DNA of 52,699 nucleotides from an uncultured Clostridia bacterium. Its GTDB lineage: Bacteria; Bacillota; Clostridia; Oscillospirales; Acutalibacteraceae. The notes under the pieces are model-generated. The model was not told the DNA's origin and did not search any database. It saw nothing but the letters and a program-made list of their open reading frames with translations. Location: positions 1 through 52,699 of the forward strand of contig CAMHHL010000007.1 in assembly GCA_946184925.1 (NCBI GenBank). Reading direction: 5' to 3'. The translations under genes were made by a program, and so were the position numbers. Of this stretch, positions 23,394-31,661 are shown one piece after another. The first letter of the stretch is position 1. Each line of letters begins with the position of its first letter.

Positions 23394-23573
23394 TCAGTTG
23401 TCAAAATACGCGAGATTCACGGCGCAGGCTGTGAAATCTCCGTCGGTGTTGATGTATTTTCCGTAGTAGGTTTTGCCGTTAATTGTGACAGCCGCCGACG
23501 CGGAAAACACCGACATAACGGCAAAAAGCGCCGCCATAACGATTGAAATCAATGTGATGATTCTTTTCTTCAG
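23394..23573 (-). CDS. Small secreted peptide with a non-ATG start
   Basis: About 59 residues if it begins at CTG 23573 (or ATT 23576): a KKRIITLIS head, a hydrophobic core and an FSASA-like cleavage site, then about 33 mature residues including one Cys. No ATG or TTG exists upstream in frame before the stop; the first ATG (23537) would remove the basic head of the signal. A weak GCAGGT site lies upstream. Alternatively a decayed gene. Confidence 0.45.
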   Translation of the reverse strand: MKKRIITLISIVMAALFAVMSVFSASAAVTINGKTYYGKYINTDGDFTACAVNLAYFDN

Positions 23574-23638
23574 AATTTTACCTGCTTAATAAAATATTTT
23601 ATTAATAAAATCATAACCCGGGTGTTTTTCAACAGATA

Positions 23639-23667
23639 TTGAAATAATAACAGATTTTTGTTATAAT
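23639..23667 (+). promoter_or_regulatory. Promoter of lgt
   Basis: TTGAAA (23639-23644), 17-bp spacer, TATAAT (23662-23667), about 60 bp before the lgt ATG. Confidence 0.7.
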
Positions 23668-23728
23668 TGTGCACAAGAGCATTAAAAATGGATTAAAGTT
23701 TCGAAGAAAGTATAAAAACAGGTAAGAT

Positions 23729-24529
23729 ATGCTGCCGGAAATCAACATTTTTTCACTGAAGCTCAGCACCTACGGAATATGCGCGTCAATCGGAATTGTC
23801 CTGATGCTCGCGGTTGCCGCGGTGCTCGGCAGAAAAAAGAGAATAAAAATTGAGGACGCTCTGTTCGGAATGCTGTTCTCGCTGCTCGGGGCGTTCATCG
23901 GAGCGCACATTCTCTATGCCCTGACAAACCTCAGCGAGCTCGTCGAATATCTCGGAGTTTATTTTGAGGGGAATCAGCGCGACGGGTTTCTGTGGGATGT
24001 TCTCAGCACCTACGCCGGAGGAATGGTTTTTTACGGCGGACTGATTATGGGGCTTTTGTTCGGAGTACTCTACTGCAAATTCAGAAAACTCAACACCGGG
24101 GATTTCGCGGATTGCTTTGCCGTCGGGATTCCGTTATTCCATGCCTTCGGACGAATAGGCTGCTTTCTCAGCGGCTGCTGCTACGGAATTGAATCGAAGT
24201 TCGGATTCACCGCGACTCACGCAATCGTAGACAGCTGCAACAACGTCAACCGCTTTCCGGTTCAGCTGCTCGAGAGCGCGCTTAACCTCGTTATTTTTGC
24301 GACATTGCTGTTTTTATTCCAAAAAGGAATTATGACTAAAAAGCTCATATTCCTATACCTTATTATGTACGGAACAGTCAGGTTCTTTGACGAATTTCTA
24401 CGTGCCGATGAAATCCGCGGAATTTACCTCGGACTTTCGACAAGCCAGTGGATAAGTATTGGGCTGGTGATTATTTCAGTTATCATTCTCTGCGTAAAAA
24501 GCAGGAGAGTCAAAATCAAATACATTTAA
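23729..24529 (+). CDS. lgt: Prolipoprotein diacylglyceryl transferase
   Basis: 266 residues, multi-spanning. The family signature HAFGRIGCFLSGCCYG contains the essential H-x-x-G-R and the Gly/Cys-rich loop. It transfers diacylglycerol from phosphatidylglycerol to the lipobox Cys of prolipoproteins at the membrane, acting on substrates such as the binding protein encoded nearby. ATG 23729 follows AGGTAAG. The TTGAAA-TATAAT promoter lies immediately upstream. Confidence 0.94.
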   Translation: MLPEINIFSLKLSTYGICASIGIVLMLAVAAVLGRKKRIKIEDALFGMLFSLLGAFIGAHILYALTNLSELVEYLGVYFEGNQRDGFLWDVLSTYAGGMVFYGGLIMGLLFGVLYCKFRKLNTGDFADCFAVGIPLFHAFGRIGCFLSGCCYGIESKFGFTATHAIVDSCNNVNRFPVQLLESALNLVIFATLLFLFQKGIMTKKLIFLYLIMYGTVRFFDEFLRADEIRGIYLGLSTSQWISIGLVIISVIILCVKSRRVKIKYI

Positions 24530-24604
24530 TATTCTTTTGTAGAATTTTAAATAACTCTGTCGGTGTTATCATTATTACCGACGTTAAATTTGAAGGTGAA
24601 ACGA

Positions 24605-24982
24605 ATGAAAAAATGTGAGTACTGCGGCAAGGAAATTTCTTATATGGAACAATACTGCTGCGAAAGCTGCGAGAAAAAGGCGGTTGACTTCTATTATATG
24701 CGCGAGAAAAACACCAAGATTTTCTCGCTTGTGAACGGCGTATGCGTTATGGCGATTCCGATTGGAATCTTCGCGAGCACGCTCTATGCCTCGCTCGGAC
24801 ACATTGTTATCATCGCGGCACTGCTCATTCTCGGAGTAACCGACACGCTTCTCCCCTTCCCGGTTGACAATATGATAAGCTCCATGAAGCTCAAGAAGGC
24901 GATTTTAGTAACCAGATTAATCGGGCTTGCGATTTTGCTTGCCGGAATTGTGTTCCTTGTGCTGAAAATTTTTGTACTTTAA
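24605..24982 (+). CDS. Zinc-ribbon membrane protein, unknown function
   Basis: 125 residues. An N-terminal zinc-ribbon (CEYCGKEIS, later CCESCEKK, two CxxC pairs) is followed by three hydrophobic helices (about 40-60, 62-80, 100-122). AAGGTGA precedes ATG 24605; the longer in-frame opening upstream is unlikely. Such proteins are common in Clostridia and uncharacterised. It may share the lgt transcript (75-bp gap). Confidence 0.7.
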   Translation: MKKCEYCGKEISYMEQYCCESCEKKAVDFYYMREKNTKIFSLVNGVCVMAIPIGIFASTLYASLGHIVIIAALLILGVTDTLLPFPVDNMISSMKLKKAILVTRLIGLAILLAGIVFLVLKIFVL

Positions 24983-25005
24983 ATTCCAATTTTAAAAACT
25001 GAATA

Positions 25006-25055
25006 AACGCTCTCCTTCGGTCAATAATAGATTTGGCTGAAGGAGTTTTGTTTTT
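25006..25055 (+). terminator. Terminator of the zinc-ribbon gene
   Basis: CTCCTTC...GAAGGAG stem with a long loop, then TTTTGTTTTT. Confidence 0.65.
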
Positions 25056-25130
25056 GACGAAATCAGCCGCTTACACCTTAGCTGCCCACATAAGGATGTA
25101 AGAAAATAAGTGGGCAGAAAGGTTAACATT

Positions 25131-25352
25131 ATGTTAGACAGAATCGCTTTAGTGCTTTCCATCATCGGCGGTCTCAACTGGGGCTTGGTAGGCATTTTTC
25201 AGTTTGACCTTGTTGCATGGATTTGCGGGGGTCAGACAGGAATCGTTAGCCGCATCATTTATATTCTTGTGGGACTTGCGTCGATTTGGTGCATCTCGCT
25301 TCTCTTCAGAGATCACGAGCTGCTCGACGACGGAATCGGAAACCACGCATAA
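25131..25352 (+). CDS. DUF378 family membrane protein (YuzA-like)
   Basis: 73 residues with two hydrophobic helices (about 5-25 and 45-65). SIIGGLNWGLVGIFQFDLV is the DUF378 signature. The role is unknown. I chose ATG 25131 after AAAGG rather than the GTG at 25110, because the GTG lies inside the hairpin CTGCCCAC/GTGGGCAG (25082-25117) that precedes the ribosome site. Confidence 0.8.
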   Translation: MLDRIALVLSIIGGLNWGLVGIFQFDLVAWICGGQTGIVSRIIYILVGLASIWCISLLFRDHELLDDGIGNHA

Positions 25353-25358
25353 CAAAAG

Positions 25359-25384
25359 CCGCGCTGCCTTAAAGACAGCGCGGT
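25359..25384. terminator. Bidirectional terminator between DUF378 gene and ackA
   Basis: CCGCGCTG/CAGCGCGG stem (imperfect loop CCTTAAAGA) flanked by A- and T-rich sides; serves both convergent genes. Confidence 0.75.
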
Positions 25385-25402
25385 TATTTCTATTTTAGAA
25401 TA

Positions 25403-26608
25403 TTAAAGCTTTTCAACGATAGCCTTTGTATCTCTTGCGATAACAAGCTCCTCGTTGGTGGCGATGAGCTCAACTCTTACCTTTGAATCAGCAGCTGAGA
25501 GAGTGCCCTCGTTGCCGTGAATGCAGGCAGCGTTAGCCTCATCGTCAATCTTAACTCCGAGACAGCTGAGGTAGTCGCAGACAGCCTTTCTGAGCTGGGG
25601 CTGGTTCTCGCCGAGACCGGCAGTAAATACGATAGCGTCACATCCGCCGAGAGCTACATAGAATGAGCCGATGAACTTTGCAATCTGATAGTAGAGCATA
25701 TCGTGAGCGAGCTTTGCGCGAGGATTACCCTCTGCCTCGGCAGCGGCAATGTCGCGGTCGTCGCTGGAAATTCCGGAGATACCGAGAAGTCCGGACTGCT
25801 TGTTGAGAATAGTATCCATCTCAGCAGCGGTGAGACCTTCCTTCTCCTGAATAAAGGTTACTACGGACGGGTCGAGCGAGCCGGAGCGTGTGCCCATCAT
25901 GAAACCGTCGAGAGGAGTAAGTCCCATGGTTGTGTCGATAACCTTGCCGCCGTCAATCGCTGTGATTGATGAGCCGTTGCCGATGTGGCAGGTGATTATC
26001 TTGAGATCCTTGATATCCTTGCCCATGCGCTTTGCCATCTCCGCGCTTACAAAGCGGTGAGAAGTGCCGTGGAAGCCGTAGCGGCGGATAGCGTACTTCT
26101 CATAATACTCATAAGGAACAGCGTACATGTATGCCTTCTCGGGCATTGTGCTGTGGAACGCAGTGTCGAAAACAACAACCTGGGGTGTATCCTTACCAAA
26201 CACTTCCTCGCTGGAGATGATACCCTGAGCGTTGGCTGTGTTGTGAAGAGGAGCAAGCGGAGCGAGCCCCTTGATATCCTCGATAACCTTGTCGTCTACA
26301 AGGCAGGATTCGTGGAAGATATTACCGCCCTGAACTATACGGTGACCGACAGCAGTTACCTCGGAAAGATCGCTGATTACGCCGACCTCGGAATCGAGAA
26401 GCATGTTCTTGACCTGAGTGAACGCAACGGCATGATCGGGCATATCGACATCTTTCTTGATGTTGGTTGACTCTGTCTTATAGCTGATGAATGAACCTTC
26501 GCCGCCGATACGCTCGCAGTTACCCTTTGCGAGAACCTTCTCGGTTGTCATATCAATGAGCTGATATTTGAGTGAAGAGCTGCCGGCATTGATTACTAAA
26601 ATTTTCAT
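25403..26608 (-). CDS. ackA: Acetate kinase
   Basis: 401 residues, standard length. ASKHA motifs are visible: NAGSSSLKYQ at the N-terminus, HIGNGSSITA and MMGTRSGSLDPS. It converts acetyl phosphate and ADP to acetate and ATP, the last step of acetate fermentation. No pta gene adjoins it. AAGGGG precedes ATG 26608, and TTGCAA-17-TATTAT serves as its promoter, divergent from tmcAL. Confidence 0.97.
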   Translation of the reverse strand: MKILVINAGSSSLKYQLIDMTTEKVLAKGNCERIGGEGSFISYKTESTNIKKDVDMPDHAVAFTQVKNMLLDSEVGVISDLSEVTAVGHRIVQGGNIFHESCLVDDKVIEDIKGLAPLAPLHNTANAQGIISSEEVFGKDTPQVVVFDTAFHSTMPEKAYMYAVPYEYYEKYAIRRYGFHGTSHRFVSAEMAKRMGKDIKDLKIITCHIGNGSSITAIDGGKVIDTTMGLTPLDGFMMGTRSGSLDPSVVTFIQEKEGLTAAEMDTILNKQSGLLGISGISSDDRDIAAAEAEGNPRAKLAHDMLYYQIAKFIGSFYVALGGCDAIVFTAGLGENQPQLRKAVCDYLSCLGVKIDDEANAACIHGNEGTLSAADSKVRVELIATNEELVIARDTKAIVEKL

Positions 26609-26625
26609 GGTTTTATCCCCTTCTA

Positions 26626-26654
26626 TTGAATTGCTTTTAAAATCATACTATAAT
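26626..26654 (+). promoter_or_regulatory. Promoter of tmcAL
   Basis: TTGAAT (26626-26631), 17-bp spacer, TATAAT (26649-26654). Confidence 0.65.
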
Positions 26655-26730
26655 ATAATAAACTATGAATTGGTTTTTTGCAAGTTTTTTTCTTAAAAAA
26701 ATCACATTTTATGCCCCGGAGGTGAGGATT

Positions 26731-27885
26731 TTGGGGATTTCTGCGGTGATTTGCGAATTGAATCCGTTGCATAAAGGTCACATTTATCTCTTCAATAAAC
26801 TCAGAGAACAGACCGAAAACGCCGTCTGCGCCATAATGAGCGGAAGCTTTACCCAACGCGGAGACGTTGCGATTACGAATAAATTCACCAGAGCAAGGCT
26901 CGCCATTGAGAACGGAGCCGACCTTGTGATTGAACTGCCAACGGTTTATGCCGTGAGCTCTGCTCAGAATTTTGCAGGGGCAGGTGTGCAGATTGCCGCC
27001 GCGCTCGGGTGCTGTGATGTGCTCGGCTTTGGGTGTGAAAATCCTGAGCTGCTTGAGAGAACCTCCGCTGCTATGAGCGAAGGGCGATTCGAGAATGCTG
27101 TCCGGGATAATATGAAAAGCGGAATGTACTATCCTCAGGCGGTTGAGCAGGCGCTCAGAAATGAATACTCGGACGAGCTCGCCGACGTTGTAAGCCAACC
27201 GAACAACATTCTCGCTCTCGAATACATAAAAGCATTGAATGATACGGCGCTTATGCCCTGCCCGATTCAAAGAACCGGAGCAGCACACGACAGTGAGGCG
27301 GTCAAAGACGGTACGGCAAGCGCGAGCTATATACGAGGTTTAATTCTCCAAAAGAATAATTTCAGCGAATTTGTACCCGTTTTCAGCGAAAGCGACTTTT
27401 CAAATCCGGCGGAGATAGGACGGCTTGAAACGGCGATTCTCTACAAGCTGAGAATGATGACTGCTGACGAAATAAAAAAGCTCCCTGACATCAGCGAGGG
27501 ACTTGAAAACAGGTTTTTCGAAGCGGCAAGGAGCGCATGCTCGCTCAAAGAGCTTCTCGATTCAGTCAAGACGAAACGCTACACGCACGCGCGGCTCAGG
27601 CGGATTATTATCTCCGCTCTGCTCGGAATCGAGGCGGACATGGCAAAGACGCACGTCCCCTATCTTCGCGTTCTCGCGTTCAACAAGACCGGCGCGGAGC
27701 TGCTCGGAAAAATCGGCGGAAAGCTGCCGCTGATTACGAACGTTTCGGACGGATACAGAAAACTCACGGACGAAGCGCGGAGAATATTTGACGTTGACCT
27801 CAGAGCAACAGACATTTATTCACTTGCGACACAAACGCCGCAAAAATGCGGCAGGGACTTTACAGAGGGGGTAATCAAGCTATGA
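26731..27885 (+). CDS. tmcAL: tRNA(Met) cytidine acetate ligase (TmcAL)
   Basis: 384 residues from TTG 26731, eight bases after GGAGG; a GTG at 26722 is inside that site and less likely. The nucleotidyltransferase start (AVICELNPLHKGH, with HxGH) and MSGSFTQRGDVAI are diagnostic for TmcAL (DUF795). It acetylates C34 of elongator tRNA(Met) using acetate and ATP, which fits with acetate kinase next door, although they are divergent. It overlaps the K+ channel start by 4 bases. Confidence 0.9.
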   Translation: MGISAVICELNPLHKGHIYLFNKLREQTENAVCAIMSGSFTQRGDVAITNKFTRARLAIENGADLVIELPTVYAVSSAQNFAGAGVQIAAALGCCDVLGFGCENPELLERTSAAMSEGRFENAVRDNMKSGMYYPQAVEQALRNEYSDELADVVSQPNNILALEYIKALNDTALMPCPIQRTGAAHDSEAVKDGTASASYIRGLILQKNNFSEFVPVFSESDFSNPAEIGRLETAILYKLRMMTADEIKKLPDISEGLENRFFEAARSACSLKELLDSVKTKRYTHARLRRIIISALLGIEADMAKTHVPYLRVLAFNKTGAELLGKIGGKLPLITNVSDGYRKLTDEARRIFDVDLRATDIYSLATQTPQKCGRDFTEGVIKL

Positions 27886-28304
27886 GACCTGTGCGAAGAA
27901 CTTTTAAAATACTCAAAAGAACCGGAGCGATAAAGGTGTTTACGGGGTATCTTTTTGTACTTATGATTGCAGCGGTGCTCTTTTGGGTATTCGAACCGAA
28001 CGTCAAGGATATATTTGACGGCTTCTGGTATAGCTTCATCTGTTCGACAACAGTTGGCTTCGGCGATATTGTCGCAGGTTCTTTTCTCGGGAGAATAATC
28101 ACGATTGTTACAACGATGTACGGTCTTGTCGTGGTGGCAATGATAACAGGTGTTATCGTAAATTATTACACGGAATACCTTAATGTAAAGGAGCAGGAAA
28201 CAATATCAACTTTCCTCGAAAAGCTTGAGGAACTGCCTGAGCTAAGCCGTGAGGAGCTCGCGGAACTCAGCGAAAAAATTAAGCGCTTCAACAAGAAAAA
28301 ATAA
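27882..28304 (+). CDS. Two-helix potassium channel
   Basis: 140 residues. Helices lie at about 18-38 and 70-95, with the selectivity filter TTVGFGDI between them. The C-terminal part is a charged coiled coil (KEQETISTFLEKLEELPELS). It forms a tetrameric K+ pore; no RCK or voltage sensor is fused. ATG 27882 overlaps the tmcAL stop (ATGA). Confidence 0.9.
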   Translation: MRPVRRTFKILKRTGAIKVFTGYLFVLMIAAVLFWVFEPNVKDIFDGFWYSFICSTTVGFGDIVAGSFLGRIITIVTTMYGLVVVAMITGVIVNYYTEYLNVKEQETISTFLEKLEELPELSREELAELSEKIKRFNKKK

Positions 28305-28321
28305 ACTATTCACATATAACA

Positions 28322-28350
28322 AGGGGCTGTCGCAATAGCGGCAGCCCGGT
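28322..28350. terminator. Bidirectional terminator (GCTGTCGCAATAGCGGCAGC type)
   Basis: GGGGCTGTCGC/GCGGCAGCCC stem, T-rich on the plus side; also reads for the convergent oadA-like gene. Confidence 0.75.
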
Positions 28351-28354
28351 TTTA

Positions 28355-29755
28355 TTATACAGGATAAACCTTGTTTTTGATGTCTCCCAGGTCGGAGTTG
28401 ATGCCTGCCTGAGCGGCGCGGCGTTTCTCGAAGAATTTTGTTGCAACCTCGGGGAACTGAGCGTAGGAGAGCACGTCCTCCTCCTGCTCGATGAACTGAG
28501 GAATCTCGGCTCTGAGCTTTTCGAGCTCGGGTTCGAGAAGATCAGCCGGACGACAGGTAATCGGCTCTTCATCACCGATAATCTGCTTTCTGAACTCGGG
28601 GTCTATGGGCATCGGCGTTGTGCCGTACTTGCCCTCAATGATTCCCTTGAACTCCTTGGTGACCATCTTGTAGCGGCCGCCGGCGATAACGTTGAACACT
28701 GCCTGTGTACCGACAATCTGAGATGTCGGAGTAACGAGCGGCGGATAGCCTGCGTCCTTACGAACGCGCGGAACCTCGGCGAGACATTCCTCGAGCTTAT
28801 CCTCCTGACCTGCCTGCTTGAGCTGGCTGATGAGGTTGGAAAGCATTCCGCCGGGAACCTGATAGATGAGAGCCTTGGTATCGGCTGTGAGGATTTTTGT
28901 ATCGAGAAGTCCGCTGTCGATGTACTTCTTGCGGAGCTCCATAAAGTAGTTGCGGATTTCGGTGAACGCCTCGAGGTTGAGACCTGTATCGTACTCTGTG
29001 CCCTGAAGCGCGGCGACCATGGATTCCGTCGGAGAATGCGAGGTGCCCTGTGACATCGGGGAAATCGCGGTGTCGATAATGTCGGCACCTGCCTCAACGC
29101 CCTTGAGCAGACACATTGAGCCGAGGCCGGAGGTGTAGTGAGTGTGGAGCGCAATCGGGAGGTCAACCTCGCTCTTAATCGCCTTAATGAGATCATAGGT
29201 CTTGTAGGGAGTGAGCAGAGCAGCCATATCCTTGATGCAGATTGAATCCGCACCGGCGTCGGCAATTCGCTTCGCGTAGTCCACATAATATTCCTCGGTG
29301 AATACGGGACCTGTGGTGTAGCTGATTGCTACCTGAGCGTGAGCGCCCTCCTTCTTGGCAGCTTTTATAGCGCTTTGAAGGTTCTTGATATCGTTGAGAG
29401 CGTCAAAAATACGGATAATGTCAATACCGTTAGCGACACTCCTCTGAACGAAATACTCGAGGACATCGTCGGCATAGTGACGGTAGCCGAGCATATTCTG
29501 ACCTCTGAAAAGCATCTGGAGCTTTGTGTTCGGGCAGTTCTTGCGGATGGTGCGAAGTCTCTCCCACGGGTCCTCATTGAGGAAGCGGAGACAGCTGTCG
29601 AACGTAGCGCCGCCCCAGCACTCGAGGGAGTGGTAGCCAATCTTATCAAGCAGCGGAAGAACCGGAAGCATCTCCTCGGTTGTCATTCTTGTCGCAATCA
29701 AGGACTGATGCGCGTCGCGCAGGGCAGTCTCTGTAACTAAAACTTTCTTTGCCAT
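28355..29755 (-). CDS. Biotin-dependent carboxyltransferase (OadA/PycB or transcarboxylase 5S)
   Basis: 466 residues. The HMGL-like TIM barrel has TETALRDAHQSLIATRM at the front, a metal-binding LHTHYT, and the carbamylated-Lys segment SICIKDMAALLTP. This matches oxaloacetate decarboxylase alpha and the 5S transcarboxylase subunit, but lacks a fused biotin domain. It would transfer CO2 from or to biotin on the carrier encoded upstream. Last gene of the three-gene operon. Pyruvate/oxaloacetate specificity is inferred. Confidence 0.92.
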   Translation of the reverse strand: MAKKVLVTETALRDAHQSLIATRMTTEEMLPVLPLLDKIGYHSLECWGGATFDSCLRFLNEDPWERLRTIRKNCPNTKLQMLFRGQNMLGYRHYADDVLEYFVQRSVANGIDIIRIFDALNDIKNLQSAIKAAKKEGAHAQVAISYTTGPVFTEEYYVDYAKRIADAGADSICIKDMAALLTPYKTYDLIKAIKSEVDLPIALHTHYTSGLGSMCLLKGVEAGADIIDTAISPMSQGTSHSPTESMVAALQGTEYDTGLNLEAFTEIRNYFMELRKKYIDSGLLDTKILTADTKALIYQVPGGMLSNLISQLKQAGQEDKLEECLAEVPRVRKDAGYPPLVTPTSQIVGTQAVFNVIAGGRYKMVTKEFKGIIEGKYGTTPMPIDPEFRKQIIGDEEPITCRPADLLEPELEKLRAEIPQFIEQEEDVLSYAQFPEVATKFFEKRRAAQAGINSDLGDIKNKVYPV

Positions 29756-29767
29756 TCTCAGTTCTCC

Positions 29768-30136
29768 TTAGTTCATTGTGAGGAGAACCTTGCCGGTCTC
29801 TACGGCTTCGCCCTTGCTGACGTTGATTGAAGCAACGGTGCCGTCCTGAGCAGCCTTGACGGGTGTTTCCATCTTCATAGCCTCGATGAACACGAGATCC
29901 TGACCTGCCTTTACGGCGTCGCCTGCTGCAACCTCAACTCTTACAACTGTGCCGGGCATGGGAGCAGTAACCGTGATTGAACCTGCGTTGCCGGCAGGAG
30001 CCGCAGGAGCAGCCTTGGGAGCCGGAGCAGGAGCGGGGGCAGCTGCCGGAGCAGCCGCAGGAGCAGAGGAACCGCCGAGCTCCTCAACCTGAACGTCATA
30101 TGCAGTACCGTTTACGGTGATTCTTAAATTCTTCAT
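29768..30136 (-). CDS. Biotin carboxyl carrier protein
   Basis: 122 residues. A short N-terminal domain, an Ala/Pro-rich linker (about 25-50), then a biotinyl domain with EAMKMETPV; the biotinylated Lys is about residue 88. It shuttles CO2 between the two carboxyltransferase subunits. AAAGAGGT precedes ATG 30136. The repetitive linker is typical for gamma/BCCP subunits of decarboxylases. Confidence 0.95.
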   Translation of the reverse strand: MKNLRITVNGTAYDVQVEELGGSSAPAAAPAAAPAPAPAPKAAPAAPAGNAGSITVTAPMPGTVVRVEVAAGDAVKAGQDLVFIEAMKMETPVKAAQDGTVASINVSKGEAVETGKVLLTMN

Positions 30137-30170
30137 AGCTTTACCTCTTTATATGGAATTTGATTATATA

Positions 30171-31475
30171 TTAAATAGTGCTGTGCTTCTTGGAGAGAGT
30201 GGCGACTCTCTTGTTCGCGAGTATGTTCAGCGCGTCGATGATTGTTTTTCTGAGCTCAGCCTGAGCAACAACATCGTCAACATAGCCGTTTTCAGCCGCA
30301 TTGAACGCCGAAAGCTTCTCCTGAGCGTAGCGCGCGGCAACTTCCTTCTGCTCTGCAACGCTGACGTTCATCTCCTCGGGAATGGCGATGAGCGCGGCAG
30401 CCTCGGGGTTAACAGGGCTGATTACAGCCTCGGGAAGAGCATACACAAAGTCCGCGTTAGCGCCGGTGCCTGCCATTGCGACATAGAGAGCGCCGACAGC
30501 CTTTCCGGTTACTACAGAAACCTTGGCGGTTGTAGCCTCGGCAAATGCCGAGCTCACCTTGGCTGCGCTGCGAATGTCCTCAAAGCCCTCGGAGTTGACC
30601 ATAGTGACAACCGGGATTGAGAATGCGTCACAAAAGCGTACAAACTTCGCGAGCTTTTCAGCGTCCTCAGCGGTGAGCTTTCCGCCGAGAGTATTGATAA
30701 AGCCGACTGTTCTGCCGTCGATTCTGCCGAAGATTGTGCGTGCGTTCTTGCCGTATTTAACCGAAACCTTAAAAATCGAACCGCCGTCGCAGATTTCGTG
30801 AGCAATGCACTCACCCTCGGGCTCAACGCTTTCGGAGTCGAACGAATCAACGAGGTTATTCATCGGCAGATAGAGCAGAAGCTCTCTCGCCTTTTCTATA
30901 GCGTCGGTCTCGTCCTCAGCAACGACAGCAACCACGCCGTTTTCTGCGTTTGTCCCGGCGTCGCAAGCCTCGCCCATTGTGCTGAGTGAGAGCTTTGAAT
31001 CCTTTGTCGCGATTACAAAATCAGCGCAGACAGCGTTGAGCGCGCCTGTTCCCATGCAGTCGCCGAGCACGACGGAAATCTGCGGAACAACGCCTGAAAG
31101 CTTTGAAGCGGCGTTGAGAACGTCGCCGTAGCCGGCGAGGAGAGCGTTGCCCTCGTCAATTCTGCCGCCCTTGCTGTTGTAGAAGCCGACAACGGGTGTG
31201 CCTGTCATAAGAGCGAGATCATAGACCTTTCTGAGTTTTTTTGCCTGAGCCTTGCTCATTGCGCCGCCGCAGAAATCAGGATTCTGGGCGAAGGCGTAAA
31301 CCTCCATACCGTCAACGGTACCGTGTCCAGCGACAACCTCCGCGTAGGTATCCTGAGATTTTGCCAGTCCGGCGATGTCCGTAAATTCGCCGCCGTCAAA
31401 AAAGGCGCCGAGGGTTGCGTATGCCGCTGTCCCTGCGATTTCGGACTTTGCCTGAGTTACTTTCTCAATACTCAT
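30171..31475 (-). CDS. Methylmalonyl-CoA-type carboxyltransferase (MmdA/12S)
   Basis: 434 residues from ATG 31475 with GGAGGAA upstream. The crotonase-like carboxyltransferase fold is visible (VVGFYNSKGGRIDEGNALL, then VSVVTGKAVGALYVAMAG). The usual 500-520-residue family begins with an ARERI-containing segment that is missing here, so the N-terminus is short by about 60-70 residues. First gene of the carboxyltransferase operon. Substrate (methylmalonyl- or another acyl-CoA) is not certain. Confidence 0.8.
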   Translation of the reverse strand: MSIEKVTQAKSEIAGTAAYATLGAFFDGGEFTDIAGLAKSQDTYAEVVAGHGTVDGMEVYAFAQNPDFCGGAMSKAQAKKLRKVYDLALMTGTPVVGFYNSKGGRIDEGNALLAGYGDVLNAASKLSGVVPQISVVLGDCMGTGALNAVCADFVIATKDSKLSLSTMGEACDAGTNAENGVVAVVAEDETDAIEKARELLLYLPMNNLVDSFDSESVEPEGECIAHEICDGGSIFKVSVKYGKNARTIFGRIDGRTVGFINTLGGKLTAEDAEKLAKFVRFCDAFSIPVVTMVNSEGFEDIRSAAKVSSAFAEATTAKVSVVTGKAVGALYVAMAGTGANADFVYALPEAVISPVNPEAAALIAIPEEMNVSVAEQKEVAARYAQEKLSAFNAAENGYVDDVVAQAELRKTIIDALNILANKRVATLSKKHSTI

Positions 31476-31540
31476 CTTTATTCCTCCATAAACTATTGCC
31501 ATATATCCCCATAATAACGATATATTACTATACAAATAAC

Positions 31541-31569
31541 ATTATAGTACAAATTTTAATAAATCGCAA
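31541..31569 (-). promoter_or_regulatory. Promoter of the carboxyltransferase operon
   Basis: Minus strand TTGCGA (31569-31564), 17-bp spacer, TATAAT (31546-31541). Confidence 0.6.
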
Positions 31570-31572
31570 GAA

Positions 31573-31605
31573 AAAAGTGCGCAAATCTTAAATTTGCGCA
31601 CTTTT
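31573..31605 (-). terminator. Terminator of alaS
   Basis: AAAAGTGCGCAAAT/ATTTGCGCACTTTT, a perfect 14-bp stem ending in TTTTTTCTT on the minus strand. Confidence 0.85.
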
Positions 31606-31661
31606 GATATTTTATGCTATTTCAGCCATATTAATTTATAAAATTTGCAGACTTTGGGAAA

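Noticed and set aside
28355..31475. Complete Na+-translocating oxaloacetate decarboxylase operon
   Set aside because: No beta membrane subunit and no small gamma/delta membrane subunit are encoded here.
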